Positions 1 through 8,379 of a DNA stretch of 64,000 nt are shown one piece after another. A model generated the notes under the pieces. The model saw only the letters and a list, made by a program, of their open reading frames with translations, was not told where the DNA came from and did no database searches. Source of the stretch: REDI01 sp964586865 (GTDB lineage Bacteria > Myxococcota_A > UBA796 > GCA-2862545). The stretch covers positions 1 to 64,000 of the forward strand of contig CAZPJM010000002.1 of the NCBI GenBank assembly GCA_964586865.1. Reading direction: 5' to 3'. The position numbers were made by a program, and so were the translations under genes. Every line of letters starts with the position of its first letter. Position 1 is the stretch's first letter.

Positions 1-18
1 AGCGCGATAGGCGAGCCC

Positions 19-981
19 ATGCGCGCGCGATGGCCCGGACTGCTGGTCTGCGTGGGGCTGGCGGCCGTGGCCATGGTCGCCGCCCCGTGGATACCCGGCG
101 TGGGGGGAATCCTGATCGCGCTCGGACTCGGTGCGCTGATCGGCAACCTGGGCTGGGCGGACGGCCGGCTGGCGCCGGGGGTCAAGTTCGCCGAGAAGAC
201 CGTCCTCGCCATCGCCATCGGGCTGCTGGGCTTCGGGCTGGACCTGCTGGCCGTGGCGGGCCTCGGGCTGGTGGCCCTGCCGACCCTGGTGGGGCTCGTG
301 GCGCTCACCGTCCTGCTGGCGCTGGGGCTGGGCCGCTGGATGGGCCTGTCGCCCGGGATGGCCTGGCTGCTGGGGGCCGGCCAGGGGATCTGCGGCACGG
401 CGGCCATCGCGGCCACCCACCCGGTGGTCCACGCGAGCGACGAGGAGCTGGGCGTCGCGGTGGGCGTGGTGAACGCCCTCGGCACGGTGGGGCTCGTCCT
501 GCTGCCCCTCGGCCTCGTGGGGCTGGGCCTCGGCGAGGAGGCCTCGGCGCTGGTCCTCGGCGGCAGCCTGCAGTCGGTGGGTCACGCCGTGGCGGCCGGC
601 TTCGGCGTCTCCGGGCCGGTCGGCGAGGCCACCACCCTGGTCAAGCTCGGCCGGGTGGCCCTGCTCCCGGTGCTCCTGCTGGTGGTGGGCGTCGCCCGGC
701 GCGGTCCGGGGCGGGCGGTGCGCTTCCCCCCCGAGATCCTGGCGTTCGTGGCGACGGCGGTGGTGGCCACCGCCGGCCTGCTCCCCGCCCCGTGGCTGAG
801 TGTGCTGGACACGGTGACCGATGCCGTGCTCACCGTGGCCATGGCCGGGATCGGCACCCGGATCCGCCTCTCGGCCCTCCGCGGGGCCGGGGCCCGGGCG
901 CTGGGGGTGGGGGCGCTCCTGTTCGCCGTCCAGATCGTCCTGCTGCTCGCCGTGGCCATCCTCCTCGTGCCCGGCGCCTGA
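19..981 (+). CDS. YeiH/UPF0324-type membrane transporter (putative sulfate exporter family)
   Basis: A 320-residue, almost wholly hydrophobic inner-membrane protein with about nine or ten predicted helices. The segment GAGQGICGTAAIAATHPVV (about residues 119-137) matches the conserved G-x-ICG-x-[AS]AI loop of the YeiH/Cons_hypoth698 family, and the length fits the family (about 320-350). A second Gly/Ser helix breaker, GGSLQSVGHAVAAG (about 180-193), also fits. The ATG follows a weak GGCGAG. Members are annotated as putative sulfate exporters, but the substrate is rarely proven. The gene upstream lies outside the window, so operon context is unknown; the gene downstream is convergent. Family assignment is confident, transport role is not. 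Confidence 0.8.
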   Translation: MRARWPGLLVCVGLAAVAMVAAPWIPGVGGILIALGLGALIGNLGWADGRLAPGVKFAEKTVLAIAIGLLGFGLDLLAVAGLGLVALPTLVGLVALTVLLALGLGRWMGLSPGMAWLLGAGQGICGTAAIAATHPVVHASDEELGVAVGVVNALGTVGLVLLPLGLVGLGLGEEASALVLGGSLQSVGHAVAAGFGVSGPVGEATTLVKLGRVALLPVLLLVVGVARRGPGRAVRFPPEILAFVATAVVATAGLLPAPWLSVLDTVTDAVLTVAMAGIGTRIRLSALRGAGARALGVGALLFAVQIVLLLAVAILLVPGA

Positions 982-992
982 GCGCGGTCCCG

Positions 993-1017
993 CGGGGCGT
1001 CGCGCGGGGGCGCCCCG
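993..1017. terminator. GC hairpin between convergent genes
   Basis: A perfect 7-bp stem CGGGGCG/CGCCCCG with an 11-nt loop begins 12 nt after the stop of the YeiH-type gene. It lies in the gap before the convergent ABC-F gene. No T-run follows on either strand, so this is only a candidate terminator. Confidence 0.35.
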
Positions 1018-1126
1018 TCACATGCCCGGTGTCACCGTGTAGGCCTGGCCCGGGGTGCCTCCGATGGCCAGGATCCACGCACCTTCCTGACGCCGAGGGC
1101 GGCGCGGGCGGTGCGGCCTCGGGGCC

Positions 1127-2737
1127 TCACCCCGCGGCCTTGCGCTCCTTGTCGTACCAGTCCAGGTACTCGTCCAGGTTGCCGCCGAAGTCGATCAGGT
1201 GGCCCGGACGGTCATAGGCCCACACCCGGGTGGCGTGGCTCGCCAGGTCCCGGTCGTGGGTGACGTAGAAGATGGTGCCCTCGTAGGACTCGATGGCCTC
1301 GCCGAGGGCGCTGATGCTCTCGAGGTCCAGGTGGTTGGTGGGCTCGTCGAGGAGCAGCACGTTGTAGCCCATGAGGATCATCTTGCTCATCATGAGGCGG
1401 GCCGCCTCGCCGCCGGAGAGGGTGCCGGTGGGCTTGCCGCCGTCCTCGCCCGAGAAGAGCATGCGGCCCAGGATGGCCCGGACCTGCTCCTGGCCCACGC
1501 CGGGCCGCTGGTCGAAGAGCCACTCGTAGACGGTGCTCCCAGGGGCGATCTCGTCGCGGTGCTCCTGCTTGTACCAGCCGATCCGCGTGTTGTGCCCCCA
1601 CTTCACCTCGCCGGCGTCGGGGGGGAGCTCGCCCATGAGCAGCTTGAGGAGCGTGGTCTTGCCGATGCCGTTGCGGCCCAGGATGGCCACCTTGTCGCCG
1701 CGCTGCACGTGGGTGTGGAAGCCGTCCACGATGCCGGGGCCATCCGGGTAGGCGAAGGAGAGGTCCTTCACCTCGAGGACGTCGCGGCCGCTGGGCTCGT
1801 CCACCTCGAAGCGGATGTAGGGGCGGCGGATGTTGCTCCGCTTGATCTGGTCGGGCCGGAGACGCTCGATCTCCTTGGCGCGGCTCCGGGTCTGGCTGGC
1901 CCGGGAGCCCGCCCCGAACTTCTGGATGAACTCCTGGAGCTGGGCGATCTTCTTCTCCTTGGCCTGGGCCTCCTTGCTCATGCGGGAGCGGATCGCCGCC
2001 TTCTGCCGGACCATGTCGTCGTAGTTGCCCGGGTAGAGGATGATGGTCTCGTAGTCGATGTCGGCGATCTGGTCGCACACCGCGTTCAGGAAGCGCCGAT
2101 CGTGGCTGATCACCACCAGCACGCCCTTGTAGTCGATGAGGAAGTCCTCGAGCCACCGGATGGAGTCCAGGTCGAGGTGGTTGGTGGGCTCGTCGAGGAG
2201 CAGGGCGTCGGGGCCACCGAACAGGGCCTGGGCCAGCAGGACCCGCAGCTTGAGGCCGCCCTGCAGCTCGTTCATGGGGCGCTCGTGGAGGCCCTCCTCG
2301 ACCCCGAGCCCCACCAGGAGCTGGGCGGCGTCGGCCTCGGCCGTGTAGCCGTCCTCCTCGCCCACGATCATCTCGAGCTCGCCGAGCTTCTCGTATTCCT
2401 CGTCGGCGAGCTGCTCGCCGGCCTCCTCGCGCCGGTAGAGCGCCTCCTTCTCGGACCAGGCGTCCCACAGGCGCTGGTTGCCCATGATGACCGTGTCGAT
2501 GACGCGCTGATCGTCGTAGACCGTGTGGTCCTGGCGCAGCCAGGCGGTGCGGCGCGGGAGGCTGACGGTCCCCGAATCGGTGGGCTCCACCCCGATGAGG
2601 AGCTTCATGAAGGTGGACTTGCCGGCCCCGTTGGGCCCGGTGAGCCCGTAGTTGTGGCCAGCAGCGAAGCTGACGTTCACATCCTCGAACAGGGTGCGGC
2701 CGCCAAAGCCCTTGGAGACGTCGGTCACGGTGATCAC
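1127..2737 (-). CDS. ybiT: ABC-F family ATPase, YbiT type
   Basis: A 536-residue soluble protein with two ABC ATPase domains and no membrane segment, as in ABC-F translation factors. Domain 1 has Walker A GPNGAGKS (about residue 35), a degenerate signature LQGGLKLRVLL and Walker B LLLDEPTNHLDLD. A charged linker (about 240-310) carries KEKKIAQLQEF and SRAKEIERL. Domain 2 has GRNGIGKT, LSGGEAARL and LLLDEPTNHLDLE. The relaxed first signature and the segment VIDTVIMGNQRLW closely match E. coli YbiT rather than EttA, Uup or YheS. The likely role is ribosome-associated ATPase activity. The start is GTG, preceded by GGGAGG-AACC. It is monocistronic, divergent from the small lipoprotein gene. Confidence 0.9.
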   Translation of the reverse strand: MITVTDVSKGFGGRTLFEDVNVSFAAGHNYGLTGPNGAGKSTFMKLLIGVEPTDSGTVSLPRRTAWLRQDHTVYDDQRVIDTVIMGNQRLWDAWSEKEALYRREEAGEQLADEEYEKLGELEMIVGEEDGYTAEADAAQLLVGLGVEEGLHERPMNELQGGLKLRVLLAQALFGGPDALLLDEPTNHLDLDSIRWLEDFLIDYKGVLVVISHDRRFLNAVCDQIADIDYETIILYPGNYDDMVRQKAAIRSRMSKEAQAKEKKIAQLQEFIQKFGAGSRASQTRSRAKEIERLRPDQIKRSNIRRPYIRFEVDEPSGRDVLEVKDLSFAYPDGPGIVDGFHTHVQRGDKVAILGRNGIGKTTLLKLLMGELPPDAGEVKWGHNTRIGWYKQEHRDEIAPGSTVYEWLFDQRPGVGQEQVRAILGRMLFSGEDGGKPTGTLSGGEAARLMMSKMILMGYNVLLLDEPTNHLDLESISALGEAIESYEGTIFYVTHDRDLASHATRVWAYDRPGHLIDFGGNLDEYLDWYDKERKAAG

Positions 2738-2952
2738 GGTTCCTCCCGTTCCACGCGCGGGGCGCCGGGGCCCCGTGCAGGGGGGCCACGCCGGCGGATC
2801 CTCCCGGCTGCCGCGGCCCTAGCGCGCACCCCTCCGGGGGTCCAGTCCCCCCACCGACCGTCACGGGGCTGACACGGGGGGGGCCTCCCGCGAACCGGGA
2901 AACCGGTTAGGCCGCGTCGGTCCTAGCAAGGACGCCCACCCCGGAGGACCCG

Positions 2953-3219
2953 ATGCGCTCCATGACCCTCGTGCTCACCCTCGGCCTGCTCGCCGCGTGC
3001 TCCAAGTCCGGTGGCGGCATCGTGGCCACCGCCGAGTCGGCCGCCGAGAAGGCCTGCGCCTGCTCCGACTTCGACTGCGCCAAGGCGGCCGTCTCCGACT
3101 TCAACCGGGCCTCCATCCAGGCCGACGACGAGAAGGCCGCCCTCGACGCGGACGCCCGCGCCCGCTTCGACGCCGCGGTCCAGAAGATGAGCACCTGCCG
3201 CGACGACCTGCGCAACTAG
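2953..3219 (+). CDS. small Cys-rich lipoprotein, unknown function
   Basis: An 88-residue protein with a signal peptide and lipobox LLAAC, so Cys16 would be the lipidated N-terminus. The mature part is mostly helical and charged, with four further cysteines (CACSDFDC near residues 34-41 and a Cys in MSTCRDDL near the end), which could form two disulfides in the periplasm. GGAGG lies 6 nt before the ATG. No family was recognised. It is divergent from the YbiT gene and convergent with the next gene. The upstream region holds an AACCGG/AACCGGTT element near 2893-2908 of unknown meaning. Confidence 0.75.
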   Translation: MRSMTLVLTLGLLAACSKSGGGIVATAESAAEKACACSDFDCAKAAVSDFNRASIQADDEKAALDADARARFDAAVQKMSTCRDDLRN

Positions 3220-3247
3220 CCCGCCCACCGGGGTCCCGGCGGGGCCA

Positions 3248-3625
3248 TCACGCCGGGTGGGCCAGCTCCTGCAGGGGGGCCAGCAAGGCCACGGCCTCCT
3301 GGCCCACCAGCCCGAAGCAGTCCCGGAGCAGCAGCAGGACCGTGTCCAGGTTGCCCTCGTGGGCCTCGAGGCGCAGGCGCATGATCTTGCCCATCGCCCG
3401 GGTCCGGTCGCGGCGGTAGTGGCCCAGGAAGTGGAGCGTGCAGTGGTAGGCGCGCTCCTCGTCCAGGTCGAGCAGGGCCCCCAGGCAGTCCGCCGCGTCC
3501 ACGAGCTCGCGTTCCTGGATGTGGTCGAGGAAGGCCCGGAAGCTGGGATCGGGGGCCGTCGGCAGGCTCGGCGGATCGGTGCCGGGGAAGAGGAGGACGT
3601 TGGACGGCAGTCGGGGGTGTGCCAT
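3248..3625 (-). CDS. hypothetical helical protein
   Basis: A 125-residue soluble protein, mostly helical, with no signal peptide or membrane segment. ATG at 3625 was chosen because GGAG lies 7 nt upstream; the longer frame running beyond it has low-complexity shadow composition. The segment ADCLGALLDLDEERAYHCTL suggests packed helical hairpins, but no named family was recognised. It is convergent with the small lipoprotein gene (28-bp gap) and divergent from the metalloprotease. Conserved composition and the RBS support it as real; function is unknown. Confidence 0.6.
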   Translation of the reverse strand: MAHPRLPSNVLLFPGTDPPSLPTAPDPSFRAFLDHIQERELVDAADCLGALLDLDEERAYHCTLHFLGHYRRDRTRAMGKIMRLRLEAHEGNLDTVLLLLRDCFGLVGQEAVALLAPLQELAHPA

Positions 3626-3800
3626 CGAGGATCTCCGCATGTGGGGGGTCGGGACGCGGGGGGTCGTCCCTCGGCCTCCCGGGGATCGGCATCGCGGCGG
3701 ACGGCCATGAGGGGTGGTGCCCGGGCCCCGGTGCGAGGGGGCCTCAAGTCGGGGAACCCCCGATCCGTCCCCCCGCGCGCCCCCCCACCCTGGAGCCCCC

Positions 3801-5855
3801 ATGCGCCTGCCCTGGATGGCCGTCGGGCTGCTGGCCACCGCGTGCGCCCCCGGCGACACCGCCTGGCTCGCCCCCGACGACGAGGACCTGGACGTCCCCC
3901 GCGATGCCCTCCGCACCCGGGCCGCCCGGGTGGACACGTCGCTCGTGCCCGGGTCCGGCACCCCCTTCGCCTATGAGGCCGCCCCCGAGCGGGTCCGGCT
4001 GCCTCTCTTCGACGACCTCCAGGTGGACGCGGTCCTGGATCGGCTGGTGCAGCCCGGCGAGGCGACCGTGTGGGTGGGCCACGTCGAGGGGCGGCCCGAC
4101 CACGAGGTGGTGCTGAGCCGCGTCCGGGACCACGTGGCCGGGCTGGTGCGCACGCCCGCCCAGGTGGTGCGGCTGCGCCCGCGGGGCCCGGGACAGGTGG
4201 CCGTGGACGAGCTCCGGCCGGGACGGGTGAGCGGCGACCTGCCGCCGCTCCTGCCCCTCGACCTGCCCGAGGAGCCCGAGCTGGTCGGCGATGCCCCGCT
4301 GCACGACGGGACGGCGCCGGTGGTGGACGTGCTGGTGGCGGTCACGGCGCCGGTGGCCACCGCCCTCGGGGGGGCGTCGGGCGTGGAGGCCATGGCGGCC
4401 AGCCTGGTGGCCCAGACCAACGCCGGGTGGTCCTCCGCCGGTCTCGAGGCCGAGGTGCGGCTGGCCGGGGTGCACCTCTCGCCGTGGGAGGAGACGGCCT
4501 TCGACTTCCGGGACACCCTCACCGGACTGGCCGACGCGGACGATGGGCTGCTCGACGATGTCGCCGAGGCCCGCGACGACGCCGGGGCCGACCTGGTGAG
4601 CCTGATCGTGGAGGGGGACGACAGCGCCTGCGGGCTGGCGTACCTCATGAGCCGGCCCAGCCCCGCCTTCGCCAGCGCCGCCTACAGCGTGGTGGCGCGC
4701 TCGTGCGCCGGCTCCCGGCTCTCCTTCGCCCATGAGCTGGGCCACCTGCTCGGCAGCCAGCACGATCGGGCCAACGCCGGACCCGCCCCCGCCTACCCCT
4801 ACGCCTACGGCCACCGGGACGTGGACGCCGGCTTCCGCACGGTCATGGCCTACCGCTGCCCCACCGGACCCTGCCCCCGGATCAACCGATGGTCCCACGC
4901 CGACCAGACGCTGGAGGGCGCGGCGCTGGGGGTGGCCATCGGCAGCGACGAGGCGGCCCACAACGCGGCCAGCCTCTCCCTCACCGCCCCGGTGGCCGAG
5001 GCCTTCCGCCCCCGGGCGAGCGAGGCGGATGGGGAGGCGGCGACCCTGCTGCTGCCGGAGGACGGCGCCACGCTGGGCGGGGCCGACGCCTCCTTCACCT
5101 GGAGCGATGCGGGCGCCGACGCCTACCAGCTCACCCTGGGCTCGGCCGAGGGCGGGGCGGACCTGGCGCGCATCGAGGCCGGGACCGACCTCTCCACCAC
5201 CGTGACCGGGCTGCCCACCGACGGCCGGACGCTGCACGCCACCCTGTGGACCCGCCACGGAGACGACTGGTCCCGCGACGCGGCCACCTACACCGCCGCC
5301 ACGGTGGCCACGGGGCCCGCCTCCCTGTCGAGCCCGGCCCCGGGCAGCATCCTGCCGGCCCGCACCACCTTCTCGTGGGGGGATGTGGGGGCCGACAGCT
5401 ACGCCCTGGTCCTGGGCTCCTCCCGCTTCGGGACGGACCTGGGGACCTGGGGCACCACCGGGACCTCGGTGACGGTCTCGGGCCTGCCCACCGACGGGCG
5501 GACGGTGTGGGCCACCCTGTACACCCAGGACGGCGGCCGCTGGCTGGGGGAGACCGTGACCTACCAGGCCGGCGTGGGCACCCTGGACGACCGGCCCGCC
5601 CGCCTGCTCGAGCCGGCCCCGGGCACCTGGCTCACCGGGCGGAGCTTCACCTTCCGGTGGACCGACGCCCGGGCCAGCCGCTACGCCCTGACCCTCTACA
5701 GTGACGATGGCGAGGTCTACCACGACATCGTCGCCGGGACCTCGGCGCGGGTGTCCCTCTCGCCGGCGGTCGCGTCGGGCACCCTCCGGGTCCGCCTGGC
5801 CACCGAGCTGGGAGGCCGCTGGTACGCGCGGAACGAGACCTACGAGCTCGAGTGA
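3801..5855 (+). CDS. secreted lipoprotein zinc metalloprotease (reprolysin/M12B-like) with C-terminal repeats
   Basis: A 684-residue protein starting at the ATG preceded by GGAG and followed by a lipobox (LLATAC, Cys15); an in-frame ATG 87 nt earlier lacks these. Residues about 20-180 look like a propeptide. The catalytic domain carries HELGHLLGSQHD (His311, Glu312, His315, His321), the HExxHxxGxxHD zinc signature of metzincins, and a downstream VMAYRC that fits the Met-turn. From about residue 414 there are three repeats of roughly 90 residues, each with a form of 'PAPG..L...FTWxDxGADxYxLxLGS' and 'GLPTDGRTxxATL', probably beta-sandwich modules for substrate or surface binding. Likely exported and tethered to a membrane or released. 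Its 3' end overlaps the convergent NrsF-like gene by 16 bp. Confidence 0.85.
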   Translation: MRLPWMAVGLLATACAPGDTAWLAPDDEDLDVPRDALRTRAARVDTSLVPGSGTPFAYEAAPERVRLPLFDDLQVDAVLDRLVQPGEATVWVGHVEGRPDHEVVLSRVRDHVAGLVRTPAQVVRLRPRGPGQVAVDELRPGRVSGDLPPLLPLDLPEEPELVGDAPLHDGTAPVVDVLVAVTAPVATALGGASGVEAMAASLVAQTNAGWSSAGLEAEVRLAGVHLSPWEETAFDFRDTLTGLADADDGLLDDVAEARDDAGADLVSLIVEGDDSACGLAYLMSRPSPAFASAAYSVVARSCAGSRLSFAHELGHLLGSQHDRANAGPAPAYPYAYGHRDVDAGFRTVMAYRCPTGPCPRINRWSHADQTLEGAALGVAIGSDEAAHNAASLSLTAPVAEAFRPRASEADGEAATLLLPEDGATLGGADASFTWSDAGADAYQLTLGSAEGGADLARIEAGTDLSTTVTGLPTDGRTLHATLWTRHGDDWSRDAATYTAATVATGPASLSSPAPGSILPARTTFSWGDVGADSYALVLGSSRFGTDLGTWGTTGTSVTVSGLPTDGRTVWATLYTQDGGRWLGETVTYQAGVGTLDDRPARLLEPAPGTWLTGRSFTFRWTDARASRYALTLYSDDGEVYHDIVAGTSARVSLSPAVASGTLRVRLATELGGRWYARNETYELE

Positions 5856-6625
5856 CGGCGGCTCAGGCGGCGTGAGACGGTGAGGGCGAGCAGCGCCACC
5901 ACCCCGGCCAGGACCCCGTGCCCGGCGTGACTGATGAGCAGGTGCGCCGGGTGGACCGCCGGGCAGTGGGCCTGGCCCATGGCGAAGGCGGCCAGCCCGG
6001 CGGCGCCGGCGGCCAGCAGCACCCGCCACGCCGGCGTGCGACGGTCGCGCTCGAACAGCAGGACCACCGCGGTGGCCGGCAGGGCCACCAGCAGGCCGGC
6101 CACCCCGCACATCACATCGGCGATGGCAGGGACCGGGCGCGCCATGCCCGGCCAGAGGCCCGGCACCACCGAGAGGAGCAGCGGCAGGGCCACCAGCGCG
6201 AGCCCCACGGACCACCCCAGCGGCCCCAGGGGCCGTCGCCAGGTGGGCCGCAGCGCCAGGGCCACCCCCACCAGAGACGCACCCAGGACCCCACCCTGGA
6301 GGGCCAGGAAGCGCCACAGCTCGGGTCCGGAGAGGGCGGGACGGACGCCGAAGAGCCCGAGCACGATGGCGGCCAGGCCGAGCACCGCCAGGAGCACCAG
6401 GCCGACCCGCAGCGGGGTGGCCAGCTCCAGCAGCCGGTCCCGGAGCGTGGGCCGGCGATCCACGGTCTCGGAGGCGATCCGATCGAAGAGGGCGTCCAGA
6501 TCGCGCGCGTCGCCGTCACCTCGCCGAGCCCGGGCCCCGTCCAGGACCCGCGGCGTGGCCGCATCGGGGCCCGGCGTGGTGTCCTGGTTCATGGGATCCT
6601 CCCGGGGATCGCGCGGATCGCTCAT
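5840..6625 (-). CDS. NrsF-like (DUF1109) membrane anti-sigma factor
   Basis: A 261-residue protein with a hydrophilic N-terminus (about 70 residues) followed by six hydrophobic helices. It starts at an ATG that overlaps the stop of the ECF sigma gene (ATGA), so the two are translationally coupled. The last part holds HCPAVHPAHLLISHAGHG, a Cys/His cluster between membrane helices resembling that of NrsF-type anti-sigma factors of SigF-like ECFs. The N-terminal segment LDALFDRIASETV would be the cytoplasmic sigma-binding part. Role inferred: holds the sigma factor of 6622-7161 inactive until an envelope or redox signal arrives. The pairing is strong evidence; sequence similarity to NrsF is modest. 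Confidence 0.7.
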   Translation of the reverse strand: MSDPRDPREDPMNQDTTPGPDAATPRVLDGARARRGDGDARDLDALFDRIASETVDRRPTLRDRLLELATPLRVGLVLLAVLGLAAIVLGLFGVRPALSGPELWRFLALQGGVLGASLVGVALALRPTWRRPLGPLGWSVGLALVALPLLLSVVPGLWPGMARPVPAIADVMCGVAGLLVALPATAVVLLFERDRRTPAWRVLLAAGAAGLAAFAMGQAHCPAVHPAHLLISHAGHGVLAGVVALLALTVSRRLSRRHSSS

Positions 6626-7161
6626 CGCTCGCCCCCCTCCGGATGCCCGGCGACCCCATCGGTTCCACCCAGCGCCCCCCGCAGGGCCTTGTACGCGCGG
6701 TGGGCCCGGACCTTGACCGCGGAGCGCGAGGCGCCCACCGCCTGAGCGACCTCGGCCATGGTGAGGCCCTCGTAGTAGTGCAGCAGGACGACCTCGCGCT
6801 GGGCCTCGGGCAGCCGGGCGAGGGCCCGCCGGACCAGCCGATCGGTGGCGCTCGACACATCGGGCGCCTGGACCCGGTCGCGGGTGCCGTGGTCCAGCAG
6901 CACCTCCCTGCGGGTGGAGGCCCGGCGTGCGTGGTCGCGTCGGACATTGGTGGCGATGGTGAAGATCCAGGGGCGGACCGGCGCGCCAGCTCGGTAGTCC
7001 CGGCGGGCCCGGTGGAGGTGGAGGAAGGTCTGCTGCACCAGGTCCTGGGCCGCATCGTCCCGCCCCAGGTGCCGACGGAACAGCCCACGCAGCCGCGGCG
7101 CGTAGCGCTGGTACAGGAGCTCGAAGGCCGCCCGATCGCCGGCCCGGGCGTAGCGCTCCAT
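6622..7161 (-). CDS. ECF sigma factor paired with NrsF-like anti-sigma
   Basis: A 179-residue ECF sigma factor. Region 2 includes AFELLYQRYAPRLRGLF and DAAQDLVQQTFLHLHRARR, then RPWIFTIATNVRRDHAR. Region 4 has LPEAQREVVLLHYYEGLTMAEVAQAVGASRSAVKVRAHRA, shown here in parts: LPEAQREVVLLHYYEG, LTMAEVAQAVGASRSAVKVR. The usual ECF N-terminus (SDEELMERY) continues nine codons upstream of this ATG without an ATG or GTG, so a CTG at 7188 may be the true start. It is followed by, and overlaps, its NrsF-like partner. No own promoter was seen; it may be read through from the ECF gene at 7250-7882. Confidence 0.9.
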   Translation of the reverse strand: MERYARAGDRAAFELLYQRYAPRLRGLFRRHLGRDDAAQDLVQQTFLHLHRARRDYRAGAPVRPWIFTIATNVRRDHARRASTRREVLLDHGTRDRVQAPDVSSATDRLVRRALARLPEAQREVVLLHYYEGLTMAEVAQAVGASRSAVKVRAHRAYKALRGALGGTDGVAGHPEGGER

Positions 7162-7222
7162 CAGCTCTTCGTCGCTCGGCTCGGTCAGCGCGGCCCCCGG
7201 CTCGCAAGGCCGCAGGATGCCA

Positions 7223-7245
7223 CACCCGCCCCGGCCCCGCGGGTG
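7223..7245 (-). terminator. hairpin between two ECF sigma genes
   Basis: A perfect 7-bp stem CACCCGC/GCGGGTG with a 9-nt loop lies directly after the stop of the upstream ECF gene on the minus strand. There is no T-tract, so it may attenuate rather than stop transcription into the next sigma gene. Confidence 0.3.
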
Positions 7246-7249
7246 GGGC

Positions 7250-7882
7250 TCAGGCCTTTTCGGGGCGGGGCACCCCGGCCAGGTAGGGCTCCAGCTCGCT
7301 GCGCAGCCGCCTGCGCGCGCGATGCAGGCGGGTCTTGACGTTGGGGATGGACAGATCGAGGCGCTCCGCGATCTCCCGCATGCTCAGGTGCCGGAGATCG
7401 GCCAGCTCGAAGACCTGCCGGTAGTGGGGCGGCAGGGCCGCGACCGCCGCATCGATGCGCCCCCCGAGCTCGCGGGTGAGCATCGGCGCGTCGGGCCCGG
7501 GGCGGGGATCGGGCAGGGGCCGCTCGTGGACCTGGTCGCGGTCCGCGCCCAGGACCAGGGGCACCTCGGGGCGGCGCCGGCGCCAGCGCAGCCGCATCAG
7601 GCAGGCATTGCGCGTGATCCGGGCCAGCCAGCCTCCGAAGCTCGCCTCCCCCCGGAAGGTGTGCAGCTTGCGCCAGGCGTTGAGCAGGGCCTCCTGCACG
7701 CAGTCCATGGCCTCGGCCTCGTGGCGCATCATGCCCATGGCGATCCGCACCAGGACCGGGCGATGCCGCCGCACCAGGACCCCGAAGGCCTCGGGCCGGC
7801 CGTCCCGCGAGAGAGCGACCAGGACCTCGTCCGAGCAGGTGTCCAGCTCCCAGTGCGGGGGGTGCTGCAGGGGCGCGGTCAT
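7250..7882 (-). CDS. ECF sigma factor without a visible anti-sigma partner
   Basis: A 210-residue ECF sigma factor. ATG at 7882 is chosen because GGAGG lies 4 nt upstream; the frame stays open 13 codons further. Region 2 shows AFGVLVRRHRPVLVRIAMGM, EAMDCVQEALLNAWRKL and FGGWLARITRNACLMRLRWRRRR. Region 4 shows LPPHYRQVFELADLRHLSMR and EIAERLDLSIPNVKTRLHRA. The linker between regions 2 and 4 (about 45 residues) is longer than usual. The only adjacent anti-sigma gene sits beyond a second sigma gene. A possible ECF-type promoter lies 49-75 bp upstream. Its target regulon is unknown. Confidence 0.9.
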   Translation of the reverse strand: MTAPLQHPPHWELDTCSDEVLVALSRDGRPEAFGVLVRRHRPVLVRIAMGMMRHEAEAMDCVQEALLNAWRKLHTFRGEASFGGWLARITRNACLMRLRWRRRRPEVPLVLGADRDQVHERPLPDPRPGPDAPMLTRELGGRIDAAVAALPPHYRQVFELADLRHLSMREIAERLDLSIPNVKTRLHRARRRLRSELEPYLAGVPRPEKA

Positions 7883-7930
7883 GGGTCCTCCAGGGGGAGC
7901 GGGCCGGTGTCGGGGGGGCACGCCCGGGGA

Positions 7931-7956
7931 TACGCGGCCCCCGACGCACCGGTTAC
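7931..7956 (-). promoter_or_regulatory. possible ECF-type promoter, GTAACC-N16-CGTA
   Basis: On the minus strand GTAACC (7956-7951) is followed after exactly 16 nt by CGTA (7934-7931). This resembles the GTAACC-N16-CGAA promoter reported for SigF/NrsF-type ECF factors. It would start transcription about 40 nt before the ECF gene at 7882, consistent with autoregulation or with control by the NrsF-linked sigma. A single match of this kind can occur by chance. Confidence 0.35.
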
Positions 7957-8019
7957 ACGACGCCCCGTCTTTTCCGGGTCCTGCCGTTCCGGACCTGGTC
8001 CCGTACCTCTGGAGGCGCC

Positions 8020-8373
8020 ATGACCGAATCCGCCCGGGAGCTCGACGCGTGCGGCTTCATCCGGGTGCCGACCACCGAGGGCCAGCAGCCGCTGTGGATG
8101 ACCTGCGAGCAGTGCGGGAAATCGGACCACTTCTGGCTCGAGGAGGACGGGGTCCGGTGCCGGTGCGGCGCCACCTGGTCCCACGCGGTGCGTCCCGACG
8201 GCACCGAGGTGCCCCTCTCCGAGCTCGCCTTCGTCCCCTTCCGCGACGGCCCCATGGACCTGGCCGACCTGGAGTGGGACCCCATGCGGGTGGGCCTCGT
8301 GGTGGTGCTGCTCCTCTCGGTCCTCACGGCCGCGGCCCTCGCGGCGGCGTGGGGGCTGGGCTGGGTCGGCTGA
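8020..8373 (+). CDS. zinc-ribbon protein with C-terminal membrane anchor
   Basis: A 117-residue protein. Residues about 28-51 hold CEQCG and CRCG, a spacing suggesting a zinc ribbon. Residues about 92-114 form one hydrophobic helix (GLVVVLLLSVLTAAALAAAW), giving a tail-anchored layout with the ribbon in the cytoplasm. GGAGG precedes the ATG by 3-4 nt. No named family was recognised. It is convergent with the SnoaL-like gene (6-bp gap) and divergent from the ECF sigma gene, so it could share or respond to the regulation there. Confidence 0.6.
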   Translation: MTESARELDACGFIRVPTTEGQQPLWMTCEQCGKSDHFWLEEDGVRCRCGATWSHAVRPDGTEVPLSELAFVPFRDGPMDLADLEWDPMRVGLVVVLLLSVLTAAALAAAWGLGWVG

Positions 8374-8379
8374 CGCGCC

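Noticed and set aside
1199..2872. Long open frame on the plus strand opposite the ABC-F gene
   Set aside because: Mirror frame of a real GC-rich gene; composition rich in Leu/Val/Glu/Ala/Gly without motifs.
3223..3262. Inverted repeat GCCCACC/GGTGGGC between convergent genes
   Set aside because: 26-nt loop and overlap with coding sequence make a functional terminator unlikely.
3714..3800. Upstream in-frame start for the metalloprotease
   Set aside because: The internal ATG at 3801 has an RBS and is followed directly by a signal peptide and lipobox.
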